The notes beneath the pieces are model-generated. The model was not told the DNA's origin. It saw only the letters and a list, made by a program, of their open reading frames with translations, and did no database searches. Both the position numbers and the translations under genes were made by a program. A DNA stretch of 64,000 nucleotides from the NCBI GenBank assembly GCA_002794785.1, contig NBBA01000013.1:1116001-1180000 (forward strand), read 5' to 3'. Of the stretch, positions 47,640-59,300 are shown piece after piece. The stretch is from Coniferiporia sulphurascens. Taxonomy: Eukaryota > Basidiomycota > Agaricomycetes > Hymenochaetales > Hymenochaetaceae. Every line of letters starts with the position of its first letter. Position 1 is the first letter of the stretch.

Positions 47640-49536
47640 TCATTCAGGCACAGGTGCCTTGCTCTCGGACAGCGGCGAGACAGTCCGCGGCGACTCCATA
47701 CTTGCATCGATCAATGTGTCAGATGGGACGGACGGGAGGACGGCCCGCCCAAGCCCCGAGTCCTCTGCATCACGACCCTGCCCAGGCGCTCGTTCCCGCG
47801 CGCGGTGTTTGTCCTCTAACGCCCTTAAGTCCTCTTGCGCGCGTTGCTCTTCTTGCGCCTCAGCAACGAGCCCCGCAAGCTCCGCCTGCAGCGCGGACTC
47901 GTCGACGTCCTCCAGGGCGCCCGCACGGATCGTCTCGTCGAGCTCGCGCTGTGCAGCGGACGCCTCGGCCATTGCATCCATAGTTTCCTCTACCTTCGCT
48001 TGCTGCAATGACGGGTGTGCGAGGAGCGCGCGAAGAGTCGCGGTAGAAGATTCGTATTGTTGCATTATCTGTAAAGGGGCATGTGGGTCAGACATTGTAG
48101 ATACCCTATCTTCTTCCTCTCCTCGTGGGACAGAGGGGACGAGTGCTTCCTCCGAGGTTTACTTACCTCTACGTCTTGCGCGGCTGTTTCCACCTGTATG
48201 AGCGTGGAATGCAGGATCTCAAGCGATCCGAGGCGTTTCTTCAGCAGGTCTTCATACAGCTTGCGTGACTTCAAGTGCGTCATAGCGACCTCCTTCCGCT
48301 TCGCGCGAAGGCAATCACCGATCTTCTGCGTCTTGCTGTAATCGGCCGGTTAAACCATCGTGCTTGGCACGGAAGTGCGGATCGCACTTACTCGATAATT
48401 CGCTTGTTAATCTCCTCCACCTGCAATTCCATGTTCTCCACCCCCGTCTTCAGTTCCAATATACCTTTGTCGATGCCCGTCAGAAGCCGTGGCGCGGACG
48501 ATCTCGAAGAGTCGACGAATTTGATGGCCTAGCGTGCCAAGAGGAAACAGAGGTACATTGAGGCTAGAAGTCCATCCTGTGCAGACAAGGTATGCACTTA
48601 CATCTCCGTCCGACACAATCATCTTCCTGTCTCTGTCTAGAAATTTAACGAGAACCCGCAAGTCGGGTTCTGATAGAGCGGTGCCTTCAAATATGGCACC
48701 CTTACACCCGAATTCTCTGCTGAAAGAGCCGAAGGAATACAACGAGTCTGCTGGCGAGGACGTCACTTTCTGGCGCAGACGCTCCACGACGACGTCCCCC
48801 GCCTTCTCGACATTGGCGAGTATAACGTACTGCCCCTTAACTTTCTTCCATAGGGAAGATTCGGACTCGACGTGTTCAGAGTCGACAAGACTAAGCTGCT
48901 CAAGTGCCCACCAGAGGGGCTTGCCGACGACATAAGAGGCCACCTTGTAAGCCAGCGAACCAGTGTCGTACACGGAAGTCGGGGAGTTCAAAAAGTCTTT
49001 CAAGGGAATTAATGCACGCGAATCCTGCAGCTCGGTCTTTCCTAGGTATGCTATATGAAATGAGGTGAAGTGGAGTGAACGAGTGCACGACGCACGATTA
49101 CAGCAGCAAGACCTAGCGGCTTTCCGACACCTTCGTAGCGCAGGTACTCTGCAAGTTCCGGACTCGCGTGAAGAACTAATGCATCATTCGAGTCTGCTTG
49201 CAGTCCTTGTCGCACGAGCGCGCCCAGGGTTCGCTTCCACCAGTCAATGTTAGAATTAAAAGCCGCAGGATTGGAAGATTTCTGGCGAGAGAGATCCGAG
49301 TAGATTGACTTCAGCCTTGTTATGGATACGGATGAGTAGGCTGATATTTCCGAGAGCCTTGTGTTGAATTTACTCGTCGACGAGGCCATCGCCGGCGCTG
49401 GCAGTGTGGTTGCCCAGAGGCGGCTTGCGAGCGACGCGTAGAGGGATCTTGCTGTTCCCACAGTGCACGTGACTTCTGAGTGCCTGAGAACCCCCACCGC
49501 GCCCTTCCCCGCCAACTTTGTTCTCGCCGACTTCAT
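47640..49536 (-). CDS. CHMP7: ESCRT-III-like protein CHMP7
   Basis: Membrane-remodelling protein that in other eukaryotes recruits ESCRT-III to the nuclear envelope. The N-terminal half holds two winged-helix-like segments: LSEISAYSSVSITRLKSIYS, then NSNIDWWKRTLGALVRQGLQ, then KPLGLAAVIELQDSRALIPL; and SYVVGKPLWWALEQL with GQYVILANVEKAG. The Snf7 core follows: GILELKTGVENMELQVEEIN (spliced), CLRAKRKEVAMTHLKSRKLY (spliced), GSLEILHSTLIQVETAAQDV, IMQQYESSTATLRALL and EETMDAMAEASAAQRELDE. The C-terminus is acidic and Ala-rich, ending KAPVPE. Two Met codons are possible: 49536 (MKSARTKLAG) and 49389 (MASSTSKFNT). The second fits the family better; the first adds a basic, mitochondrial-presequence-like stretch. 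Five or so introns are required. Confidence 0.85.
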
Positions 49537-50558
49537 CGTATGATTCGTATCTCGTATCCTATCTGCTCTTAGCTCTAAATGAAATCACAAAACACACGCC
49601 GAAACAAAAATGGAGGCCCTGCGCAGCAGACGTGCGAGGCGACTCTCTGGCGCGCATCGCCCCGTACACGCTAGAAGACACGCGTCGGTCGATCAGCGCA
49701 ACGGTTGCAGGCGAGCAAGGCGCGCGAGTACACGCTCATGCGCCCATCGCCAAGATATTCCCGCCCTGTGGGGCTTGGCCTGAAGCGATTGGGTGACCAC
49801 AGCCAAACTGATGCGACACACAATGGTCCTTTCTATTGGCGACTGGCTGTCATCCGAGGTTAACATGGAAAAATCAGCCTCGGTGAGACCTTCTCCGAGT
49901 GCTTTGTATGCAGTCCGTGTGTTCTGGATCTCTGTCGTGCTTCAGCAAACACCGGTATCAAAAGAGATAACTGATATGGCCACACTCTTTCCGCGCTAAC
50001 CTTGTGCGTCACCTACTATCAAAAAACGAAATTTGTCTATCTGTCAGGATTCTCTCATCGCTCTAGCCCGTTCTGACCACGGAGATCGCCTGGGGCTTTC
50101 TTGTTGGTGGCATGCTTCTTTGCGTAAGGACGTCTTTCCTCCGCACAAGGCCCGCATACGCCTCCTGAAACCAAATCTGGCTCTGCTTATTCTATTTCAT
50201 CTCAAGAAAAAGCCAAAGATCGTATAGTGGGCAAGACAAATGCCAAGCACCAAACACGAGTAGAGTCCCATGATGCACACCGGGATGCTGTGCAGCATCA
50301 GGCCATGAATCTTGCGGAAATGAAAAACGATGGGAATGACAGCAACGCCTAGACAGGGGTCTTGGCCAAGTGGAAGCTGCGGGGGCTCTAACTCCCGAGC
50401 TTTTCGCACCGCCGAGTATACGCTCTGCTCTCCGCATTAACTGCGTTCGCCTTTTTCCCGGGCTGTGTTGCGGCGGTCAATCTATCTCTCACCGACGTGT
50501 AAGACAGATAGTTGATTCCCGATTCCGGATAGGCCAGACTTCAAGATAAAAAGGACTA
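49537..50558. other. Intergenic region, no supported gene
   Basis: About 1 kb. A plus-strand frame at 49610 reads MEALRSRRARRL, and a minus-strand frame at 50409-50197 has a hydrophobic end (SIPVCIMGLYSCLVLGICLA). Neither is tied to a start, stop and splice set that I can defend. It may hold a decayed membrane-protein gene. Confidence 0.35.
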
Positions 50559-50673
50559 GAGTACAGACTTTAGACAGCATCACAGGTCCTCCCTCGACTT
50601 GCAAACACTTCCATACCTACTCAACAACACTCACCTCTCAGATATTCTCTCTTCTTCATACCAATCAATCACC
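50559..50673 (+). promoter_or_regulatory. CT-rich leader of a probably highly expressed gene
   Basis: The 115 bases before the start codon are pyrimidine-rich (for example CATACCTACTCAACAAC and ATATTCTCTCTTCTTC) and end with CAATCACC before ATG, a good fungal start context. A possible TATA-like ATAAAAAGG lies at about 50545. Such leaders are common on strongly transcribed fungal genes. Confidence 0.5.
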
Positions 50674-51963
50674 ATGATCTACTCTGGAAAGGAATCTCAG
50701 TCTGTCTCCAACGGCCACGACAACGGCGCCATCGTTGCTCCCGCTCCTGTTCCCCTCATCAATACCCACAATGTTCCATTGAGCGGCGAGACGACCCCCG
50801 AGACACCGTCATCGCCCATCGAATACTCCCCCAATGTCTACTACAACGCCCGTCTCGACCCGAAGAACTTCCTCGAAGGCCCCCTCTCTCCTAACCCGGC
50901 TACCCGCCTTCGTCAAATGCTTGCCAGGCCCGGTATCGTCGTAAGTTCCAAGATATTATAGCTGCTATTATCCCTAGCAGTGCCTAAAACTATTCTTTAG
51001 GTTGCCCCCGGTATCTGCGATGGCATCAGTGCCCGCTGCGCACTCGAAGCTGGCTTCGACTGCATGTACCAGAGGTTTGTGAACCTTTTAATTTCCGGAA
51101 TTCTTTTCATTGTCTGAACGACCTTCCCTAGTGGCGCCGCCACCACGGCTTCGCGCCTCGGCATGCCTGATCTTGCCATTGCAACCTTGAACGACTTCGT
51201 CGAGAGCGCACAGATGGTGTGCAGCATCAACCCGACCGTCCCTGTCATCGCTGACGCAGACACGGGATTCGGTGGCCCGGCGAACGTCGCACGCACCGTT
51301 TTCCAGTACCACCGCGCCGGTGTCGCGGGCATGCACATTGAGGACCAGGTACAGACCAAGCGCTGCGGCCATCTCATGGGCAAGCAGGTTGTCTCCCGCG
51401 AGGAGTTCCTCACGCGCATCCGCGCGGCAGTCATCGCTCGTGACCAGATTCCGGGCGGCTCAGACTTTGTGATCATCGGCCGCACGGATTCGGCTCAAGT
51501 GCTTGGCATGGATGAGGCGATCACGCGCCTGAAGCTTGCGGCGGATGCGGGCGCAGACGTGTGCTTCATTGAGGGTGTCAAGACAAAGGAGCTGCTCGAG
51601 TCGACAGTTGCGGCACTTGCGCCCAAGCCTGTCCTCGTCAACGTCATATCCGGTGGCCTCACTCCTTCCTTCACTTGCAAGGAGGCCGAAGACATGGGCG
51701 CGAAGATCATTAGTGCGTCTTTACACTTGCTCCTTTACACGAGCAAACTCTAACGGCTTCCTTCTGTAATAGTCTTCTCTCTTGTCTCCTGCGTTGCTGC
51801 TGTCCACGGCATTCGCGCCGCGATGGCTTCGCTCAAGAAGACGGGCACAGACTTTTCGTCTGCACAGGGCATGGACCCGAGGGCGTTCTTCGAAGTGATG
51901 GGTCTTGACTCGGTTATGAACCTTGACGCCGCAGCGGGTGGCAAGGCTTTCGAGCAGGTGTGA
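50674..51963 (+). CDS. Isocitrate lyase/PEP mutase superfamily enzyme, oxaloacetate-hydrolase-like
   Basis: Four exons (50674-50940, 51001-51074, 51132-51712, 51773-51963) give exactly 370 residues. The fold is the alpha/beta barrel of the PEP mutase/isocitrate lyase group: PGICDGISARCALEAGFDCM, SGAATTASRLGMPDLA, then the metal-binding IADADTGFGGPANVARTV. The catalytic-loop signature is KRCGHLMGKQVVSREE, then IIGRTDSAQVLGMDEAI, ADVCFIEGVKTKELLE and PVLVNVISGGLTP. In fungi close relatives are oxaloacetate acetylhydrolase, which makes oxalate and acetate, and 2,3-dimethylmalate lyase-like enzymes. Oxaloacetase is plausible because oxalate secretion is common in wood-decay fungi, but I cannot prove the substrate from the sequence. 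No targeting signal is seen, suggesting the cytosol. The final frame ends AGGKAFEQV. Confidence 0.9.
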
Positions 51964-52226
51964 TTTCTTTCCCCTCATTTTTCCTTAGATCGCAAAAACT
52001 TTTATCTGGGGCTGTGGGGAACGGGGATTATAGTAAATAGATTTTGTAGAGATACACGAATGCTGTAATGTGTGCACGGTGTATTGGCATTGTTTTAACT
52101 TCATTGAATTATATTTGTTTCACATGTCTTTTTTGTTCGGGTCCCCCAGAGTGAGGCATGGAAAATCTATTGAGCGGCTAGCTCGCCTATTTTGCACCTG
52201 GAAGCACATGAGGATATGTTAATGTA
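51964..52226. other. 3' region of the oxaloacetase-like gene
   Basis: 263 bp after the stop codon, T-rich, consistent with the 3' UTR and terminator. It ends where the MITE begins. Confidence 0.45.
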
Positions 52227-52287
52227 CAGGGGGGTACCAAAAGTGTTGCACGCCCCATATTTGGGAGGACCCTACCGATGAATCGGG
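52227..52287 (+). repeat. Left terminal inverted repeat of the MITE
   Basis: Begins CAGGGGGGTACC and ends near AATCGGG. Pairs with 52575-52633. Confidence 0.85.
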
Positions 52288-52574
52288 TGTTGTGAAATCT
52301 GTCCCAACCTCACCTTCAGCAGTGTGATTTTTAGGCCAAAAAATTAATCTGTAACCTCAAGCTTGCTGCTGTTCATATTTTCTAATGTGTAGTCCATTCT
52401 GATTCATTAATGCCTTGTGCATATACAAGATCATACACCAGATGCTTGAGCTCAAAAGCCTATGACAAATCGTTTATTCATAGCTAATATCCCAATACTC
52501 CGCTCTAACCGATTTAACAATTTGTACACTTTATTAGAAAATTTTACAGAGGCGAGCTTATGCGGGGTAATGCC

Positions 52575-52633
52575 CCGATAAATCGGAAGGGTCCTCCCAA
52601 ATGCGGGGCGTGCAACACTTTTGGTACCCCCTG
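52575..52633 (-). repeat. Right terminal inverted repeat of the MITE
   Basis: Reverse complement begins CAGGGGGTACCAAAAGTG. It has one G fewer in the G run than the left copy and a few substitutions, such as GC for TA after GCACGCCCC. Confidence 0.85.
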
Positions 52634-52635
52634 TA

Positions 52636-53119
52636 TGTGGGAAGCCCATATAGGGCGCAAGGCTACGCCACAAAAGCCAATATATCTATTCAGTGAGGGA
52701 TGGCCTTTTAAAGGCTGGCTTGAGGAATGGGAGGATGTTCTCACGGGGGGCCACACAACCACAAGCTGTCACTGACTAAGCTAGCTTTCTGGCTGCCCCC
52801 TAACCGGATAACTGGAGGGCTTCGTCACCCAATGGGTACTTATAAAATGTTCAGATTTTATTCGCGGGAGTCTTAAGATAGAGGAGATGATCTAATAATT
52901 ATCCGCGCCGTCGATTACTTTACGTCATGTATTCTTGAAGGTTTGTTTCGTTTAACCCCGCTTTTCCCACGTTCCGTATTCAGCTCGACGGTGTTGGCCG
53001 CAAATGGACTCTCAGGACCTTGGCTCTCCCTCTTACTCGTCCCAAGGTATACAACGCAAGCACACCGAAGAAACCCTCAGAGACGTGCGGTCTCGTACCG
53101 CCTGTACAAATAGCTGAAT
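52636..53119. other. Spacer between MITE and chromodomain gene
   Basis: 484 bp that should hold the chromodomain gene's promoter. No coding frame or RNA was recognised. Confidence 0.5.
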
Positions 53120-56102
53120 ATGGCGAAGGGTGGCAACGAGTATGAAGTTGGTAAGCTGCTCACGTAGTCATTTCTTGCGTTATGCAGTGCCACTCATAGA
53201 GTCTCGTCGTTCAAGAACGGTTGATCAAGGCTGTTGTAAGTTACAAGAGAAATAGGGTTATACACTGGGTGAGGTGCCTTGTCTTCTGCTTACTTTCTCG
53301 CTCTAATTTTGTCTTTCGCCTTAAGAAATACCTCGTGAAAGTTCGTTCAAACATCACGTCTGTCTGTACTGCCGGTTGACCGAATAATCTCCCTAAACAG
53401 TGGAAGGGGTACAGCGACCGCGATAACACGTTCGTACTCTTGTCTTAACGTGCCAGACGCATTTCCCACGGTGCCTGAATTTTCAGCTGGGAGCCAGCCG
53501 AGTCCTTCGATACATCCCCGAAGCTGATCACCGACTTCTGGAAGAAAGTCGACACGGGCAAGAGGAAACATGAGAACGCTTCAGCGTTCAAGCTTGGGGA
53601 GGAGATGGTCCCTCGTAAGTGGATGTGCTACTGTGTGTTTTGTTTAGAAAGTCTCATGTCGACCTGACAGGCGGCGCCGACCAAGCTTCTGCTTCCGATG
53701 CGGAGCATGACAGCGAGGATGAGGAAAACGAGAAGCCGTCTACCCGGTCCGCTGGCCGTGGTAGAAAGCGCGTCTCACTCGAGCTAGAGAGCACGGAAAA
53801 GCGAAAGCGCAGCCGACCCTCTAGGGGCGGGGTGAAGGGGAAGGCCGGCGACGTTGACGGGAGTGCGGATTCTGGTCCAGAGGGAGGCGACGGGGCGCAG
53901 AGGCGGAGCACGCGGCGGCTCTCGGAGAAAGTGAGCAAGCCCTGACTGCCGTTCCCTATGTAGTGGTGTTGAATGTGTCTTTGTTGTTTCGATAGACTTA
54001 TGCGAGAAGATGGAGAGCGAGCACTAAGGGAAAAGAAAGGCAAGAGCAAGAGCAAGGACAGCGCGGAAATAGTGATTCGGTTGAGGCTGGGGAGGTCGAA
54101 GTCGTTATTCTGTCTCATAAAAAGAGGAAACCGCGAGAGAAAGTCGATATACCTGTTCCGAGGAAGAAAAGAAAAGCGTTTGTTGAGGATAGTGAGGATG
54201 AGGGAGCGGCGTCTGATGCCGACAGGTGTGTTCGACAGATGTACGCTGAAGTACAGGAGCTGACGCCTTATCTAGTGATATGGATGCAGAGGGTTCAACT
54301 CACGATGGGTCTCTGTTTAGTGGAGAGGAAGGGGGGCGAGTACCAATGCGAAAGGAAGAGATAGCCATTGAAGAAAGAGAACTTGTGCACGAAAAGGCAA
54401 GCTCTGCTGAAGTCTCAGAGCCTCGAGCCATACCTGGCCCGTCAAGAGTTACAGAACCGGAGCATCTGCTCAACAAAATTCCGACAATACCGCGCCGCGC
54501 GCGTAAGCCCCTCGTAAAGGTGTACGAGGACCCCGATGTAGACAGGGCACTTCGGACGCGTGTACGCACTCAGCAACGAGAGGGGCCCCTGGGAGTCCGG
54601 GGAGAGACAGGCGCGAGCGAGGCACCTGAGGGCATGAGTAGCAGCAGCCCATCCGTGTTGACGCCGACCCCCAGACCGACTGCGGCGTTCCGCCCGACGC
54701 TGCTCACTTTCGAAAAAGGCAAGCTGACGAGCCGTCGCGGGAAGGAGGTCCCATTGGTTGAGCGGACATTGTCTACGTCGTCATCGTCGGGCATTGCGGA
54801 TAGCACTCCGACTCCTGCGCCCCCGCAGGATGTTGTTGAGAGTGCTGTCGAGATGGACATGAACGCAATAAAGAGTGTTGATGCCGATCCTGTCCCGGAC
54901 CCTAAGGATGTCGAACCAGGCTTTAGCGTGTTGGCCGATATCATTTCTGATGACGATGCGATTGGCGAGTTTGATTTTGCATTCCCAGAGGACGTGACCT
55001 CCCCTATATTACAACCGGAGCCCGTCGAACCACCGACAGCGGAGGAGCTCTTGCACCTTGGTGGGAGGTACGATGTGGAAGATGACCTTCCAGACTTCGA
55101 CGTGTTTGACAATGTTGTGAGCGCGGAGCCTGTGGTGGAAGCAGAGCCTGTGGTAGAAGCAGAGTCCGCGGTAGAAGCAGAGTCTGCGGTCGAAGAGTGA
55201 GTTCGGGACGTGCTTTGGGGTAAATGTCTTGGCTGACTTGTTTTTTCTCTCTTTTAGGATGTTGTCTCGTACATCCGCATCGACATCGTTTGGCTTTGGT
55301 CAGGCTTCAAGCTCTTCTGCGACCTTGGGGACGAGGACAGTACCTTCGTGGTCCCTTTCGACGATATTCGCGCCTGCGTGTGTTCTTTTTTATTTTATTA
55401 TTTGGAAAGTTTCCATAGACCTAACGAAACCAATTATCGAGAAGTACTCCGCTAGCCGTATTCAACAAGGTGTTCGGATCAGCCATGGCGGAGGCACAGT
55501 GAGCCTTTTTTCATGTTTGTGACCATGACACCCTGTCTGACGCCTATATTGGACCAGGACCCAGCAGCCCGTGAAGAATACTGTGATGCTCTGGCTTGCC
55601 CCCTCTTCTGCCGTCCCGATCGTATTTAAAGACGTTTCTCCGTCTATGCATGTCCCATCGGAGAGGTTGATGACCATGCTTACAGGTGAGCACAATGGCC
55701 CGCCGGGGAAGCTTTTCCCTTTGGCTGTGTTGGAACATGTTAAAACGGGCGGATCATCCGCGCGCATCGCCGTGGACGAGAGCGCTTCGGAAAAGCAGCG
55801 AGGATGGTTCACAGAGCTCATTAATACCCTCGAGAATGGTGGGCTGGTGAGTCGTCCTGTTATTGTTTGTTTTGTTCCGTTCAATAATAGTCGCGCTATC
55901 ATCCTCTCAGTTCATCGTCGCCATAAGTGGCCGCTCGCTCGCTCTGTGCGTCTCGGAAAATCGCGATGCTACGAAAAAATTGAACCTACCGAGTACGCTT
56001 GTCGGGCTCTCGAGGAGCGTCGTTGTCCAGCATATAGACATTAATGACGACACTTCGTACGCTAACTATGCCTTCGAAGCCAAGGACCTTAAACTGCATT
56101 GA
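53120..56102 (+). CDS. Chromodomain protein (HP1/Chp-like)
   Basis: Probable heterochromatin protein that reads methylated histone H3. The chromodomain is spread over four small exons: MAKGGNEYEV, then SLVVQERLIKAV, KYLVK, WKGYSDRDN, and TWEPAESFDTSPKLITDFWK. The aromatic-cage positions (Y in EYEV, W in WKGY, W in TWEP) are present. Exons here are as short as 29 nt, two with GTTCGT donors (53341, 53430). Joining exon 1 to exon 2 with the best splice sites leaves a one-base phase mismatch. The middle is long, charged and disordered (STRSAGRGRKRVSLE; a nuclear-localisation-like PRKKRKAF) and carries an 18-bp repeat. A compact C-terminal region of about 180 residues (VKNTVMLWLAPSSAVPIVFK; LFIVAISGRSLALCVSENRD) looks folded and is not a chromoshadow domain I recognise. 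The stop is at 56102, 282 bp before RAD54 on the same strand. Confidence 0.8.
55126..55197 (+). repeat. 18-bp coding minisatellite, four units
   Basis: Four tandem units of 18 bp encode E-P/S-x-V-E-A/E hexapeptides (EPVVEA, EPVVEA, ESAVEA, ESAVEE) near the end of the acidic middle region of the chromodomain protein. Copy number is likely to vary between strains. Confidence 0.8.
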
Positions 56103-56384
56103 ATTATTTTTACACGCATTTTTCGTTAAAGTAGCGTCGGATATGTCGGCTGGTAATCGATCACTTGCAAATACCTTGTAGCATAGCGCCTTGGGACCTA
56201 TCTAGAGTTAAAGGAATGGAAATTTAGAGCTGAAGTTTTGGTTCCGGTCCCGCTTGCGGCACGTGAGCGCGCCCGCGTTGTTGTGGCTTTGTTGACGTGA
56301 CTAAGATTTGGTTCGGCCTTGATCTCGTCGCGTGTCGCTCTGCGTCTGCGGCGACCACAACGCCATTTTCTTGATACAATCACG

Positions 56385-59300
56385 ATGCTGAAACGACAAC
56401 CAATGACCGCGGATGGTAAGGCCGTCAACCGTTTGCAAGAGAGCGTGCGTGTCAACAAACCGTTCAAGCCGCCGACCATCAAACAGACCTCGACGCGCGA
56501 CCAGCCACAACGCAAGCGCAAACGCGTTTCTTACAAGGATGCTGGCGGGGATGCCGACGACTCGGACGATGATGCGAAGAAGAAGCGTAAGAAACAGTTC
56601 GACAAGGATGGGTTTGGGGAGCTCGACCTCGTCGCACACGACTTGAAGCGTTTCCCGAAGTTCGAACCGAAGCCGTTCGAGCACGTCTCGGCGCGTCGGT
56701 TTGCAATCCCATGTATGACGAACAGCAAGGGCGAGCGCGTGCCAACAGTGATGTCTGGTGCGTCCCTTGGCATCCGTCCGCAGGTCGTGCTGCTGCCGCG
56801 CCCGCTGCACGATCCTATGGAGGACCACGCAGTTGTGTTGTACGACCCTACGATCGATGAGCGCGAGACGGAGGAGGAGAAGAGGGAACGCGAGAAGGAG
56901 GAAGCGCGGGAGAAGGCGGCGAAAGAGGCAGAGGAGAAGATGAAAGGCTTGATGAACCCGCATAAGTCGCTCCGCAAGATGCTCGGTGAGGACCAGAAGA
57001 AGCAGCAGAAGACGCAGAAGGTTGCGGTCGTGCTGTCCCCTAAGCTCACGAAGGTCTTGCGACCTCATCAGATCGAGGGTGTAAAGGTACGCCATCCAGA
57101 GTTTCTTTCGGGTGCTTAGTATGCTGACAACGTTCGTAGTTCTTGTATAAATGTACGACTGGTATGACTGTCGAGAATCAGCATGGGTAGGCTCCTTTTT
57201 GATTTCACATCAACTTGAATCAACTCATGCCCTCGCAGGTGTATTATGGCGGACGAAATGGGTCTTGGGAAGACTCTCCAATGCATCGCGCTCATGTGGA
57301 CTTTGCTAAAGCAGTCTCCGCACTGCGGGAAGCCAACGATAGACAAATGCATTATCGCCTGTCCGAGTAGTCTGGTGAAAAATTGGGCTAACGAGCTCAG
57401 TAAGTGCTTGCCGCACTTGTGAGAGTAAATGCCGCTGATTTGATCTAATTAGCCAAATGGCTTGGTGCGGAGGCGCCGGGCTCGCTCGCAATTGACGGAA
57501 AGGGTGGGAAGGCTGACTTGATTGAAAGGGTCAATCGATGGGTGGCCGCGAGTGGAAGAACGGTTACTCAGCCTGGTACGTATCGTTATCCTCGCCCTTC
57601 TGCTCAGAATCTGACGCTTTCATCAGTAATGATTGTATCTTATGAGACGTTGCGCACGCTGTCTGAGTATTTAGCAAATTGTTCAATCGGTCTGCTGCTT
57701 TGCGACGAAGGCCACCGTCTGAAGAATTCAGGTGTGTTATACTGTGAACATGTATAGAAATATGTCTCATGAGCTGGTCCAGATTCTTTGACGTTCCAGG
57801 CGCTGAACGCTCTCAATGTCAAGCGACGTGTTATTCTTTCCGGGACACCAATTCAGGTAACTCGAACCACGTCCAAGACATTCTTGCCCTAACATGTGAA
57901 CCAGAACGATCTCTCAGAGTATTTCTCGCTCCTTAATTTTGCCAATCCGAACTACCTTGGCTCGAAGGGCGACTTCCGAAAGAACTTCGAGAATGCTATT
58001 ATCAAGGGCCGTGATGCCGATGCGAGTGACCACTTCAAAGCTGAGTGCGAGAAGAAGTTGAAGGAACTCGGTTCACTGGTCACGCCATTCATTATTCGTC
58101 GCACCAACGATCTGCTCTCAAAATACCGTTCGTCATGTTTAAAAACAGTGTTCCAGAACATACTGACATCCTCTGCCCTTAGTGCCCGTGAAGTACGAGC
58201 AAGTCGTGTTCTGTGGTCTATCCGAATTCCAACTCGCTTTATATCGCCTTTTTATCACATCCCCGGAGATAAAGGCACTGCTCCGCGGGACGAATTCCCA
58301 GCCCCTCAAGGCGATCAATATCCTTAAAAAGCTATGCAATCACCCCGAGCTTCTCGATCTCCCGAAAGATCTGCACGGTTCGGAAAAGCTCATCCCGGAG
58401 GGCTTTGGTGGTGCCGGGCAGACTGCGAGAGAGAAAGGCCGAAACCAAAGTGTGCGATGTGATTGGGGCGGCAAGTTCCTTGTCCTTGAACGGTAAGTTT
58501 CCAAGCCATTGTCGGAAGCTTCATTTCTTGAACGCTGCCGTTAGGTTCTTGCATCGGATACGGACGGAAACGAATGATAAGATCGTTCTCATCAGTAATT
58601 ACACACAGACGCTCGACCTGTTCGAAAAGCTCTGCAGATCAAAGAGGTGGGATTCTCCCTACAATGCATATGCATATGAAATGACGTCGATCTGATATTA
58701 TTTTCCAGCTACGGCTGTTTCCGACTTGACGGCACTATGACCGTTAACAAGCGCCAGAAGCTTGTTGATCTGTTCAATGATCCTACTCGCCCTGAATTTG
58801 TCTTCCTCCTTAGTAGTAAGGCCGGGGGATGTGGTATTAATTTGATAGGCGCCAACCGACTCATTCTCTTTGATCCCGGTAAGCCCATACATGTAAACTC
58901 CAGGGAAACAAATGTATTCATACTTTCACAGATTGGAATCCTGCGGCTGATCAGCAGGCGCTCGCGCGTGTCTGGCGTGACGGCCAAAAGAAAGAGTGTA
59001 CGTTCCACCCTTAGCAGAACAACATTGTACTTAATGATGTCAAAATACGCTCAGGTTTCGTGTACCGATTCATCTCTACTGGAACAATCGAGGAGAAGAT
59101 CTTCCAGCGCCAGGCGTCGAAGCAGGCGCTCTCGTCCGCCGTCGTGGACGAGAAGGAGGACGCAGAGCGTCACTTTTCCGTCGACATGCTGCGGCAGCTG
59201 TTTACGTTCAAGGAAAACACGCTTTGCGAAACGCACGAGACATTTAAGTGCAAGCGCTGCCGTGACGGGAAGCAAATCATGAAGTCTCAGGCGCTTCTTT

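Larger units (their letters stand above)
52227..52633. mobile_element. MITE with ~60-bp inverted repeats and TA target duplication
   Basis: The left end CAGGGGGGTACCAAAAGTGT (continuing TGCACGCCCC and TTTGGGAGGACCC) matches the reverse complement of the right end over about 60 bases with only a few differences. The element is 407 bp, has no coding capacity, and is flanked on both sides by TA (52225-52226 and 52634-52635). A TA duplication and short non-coding body point to a non-autonomous element of the Tc1/mariner superfamily. The inner part is AT-rich. Confidence 0.85.

Noticed and set aside
52560..52775. A 71-codon frame with a Cys-x2-Cys look
   Set aside because: It runs through the right inverted repeat of the MITE, so the coding look is chance.
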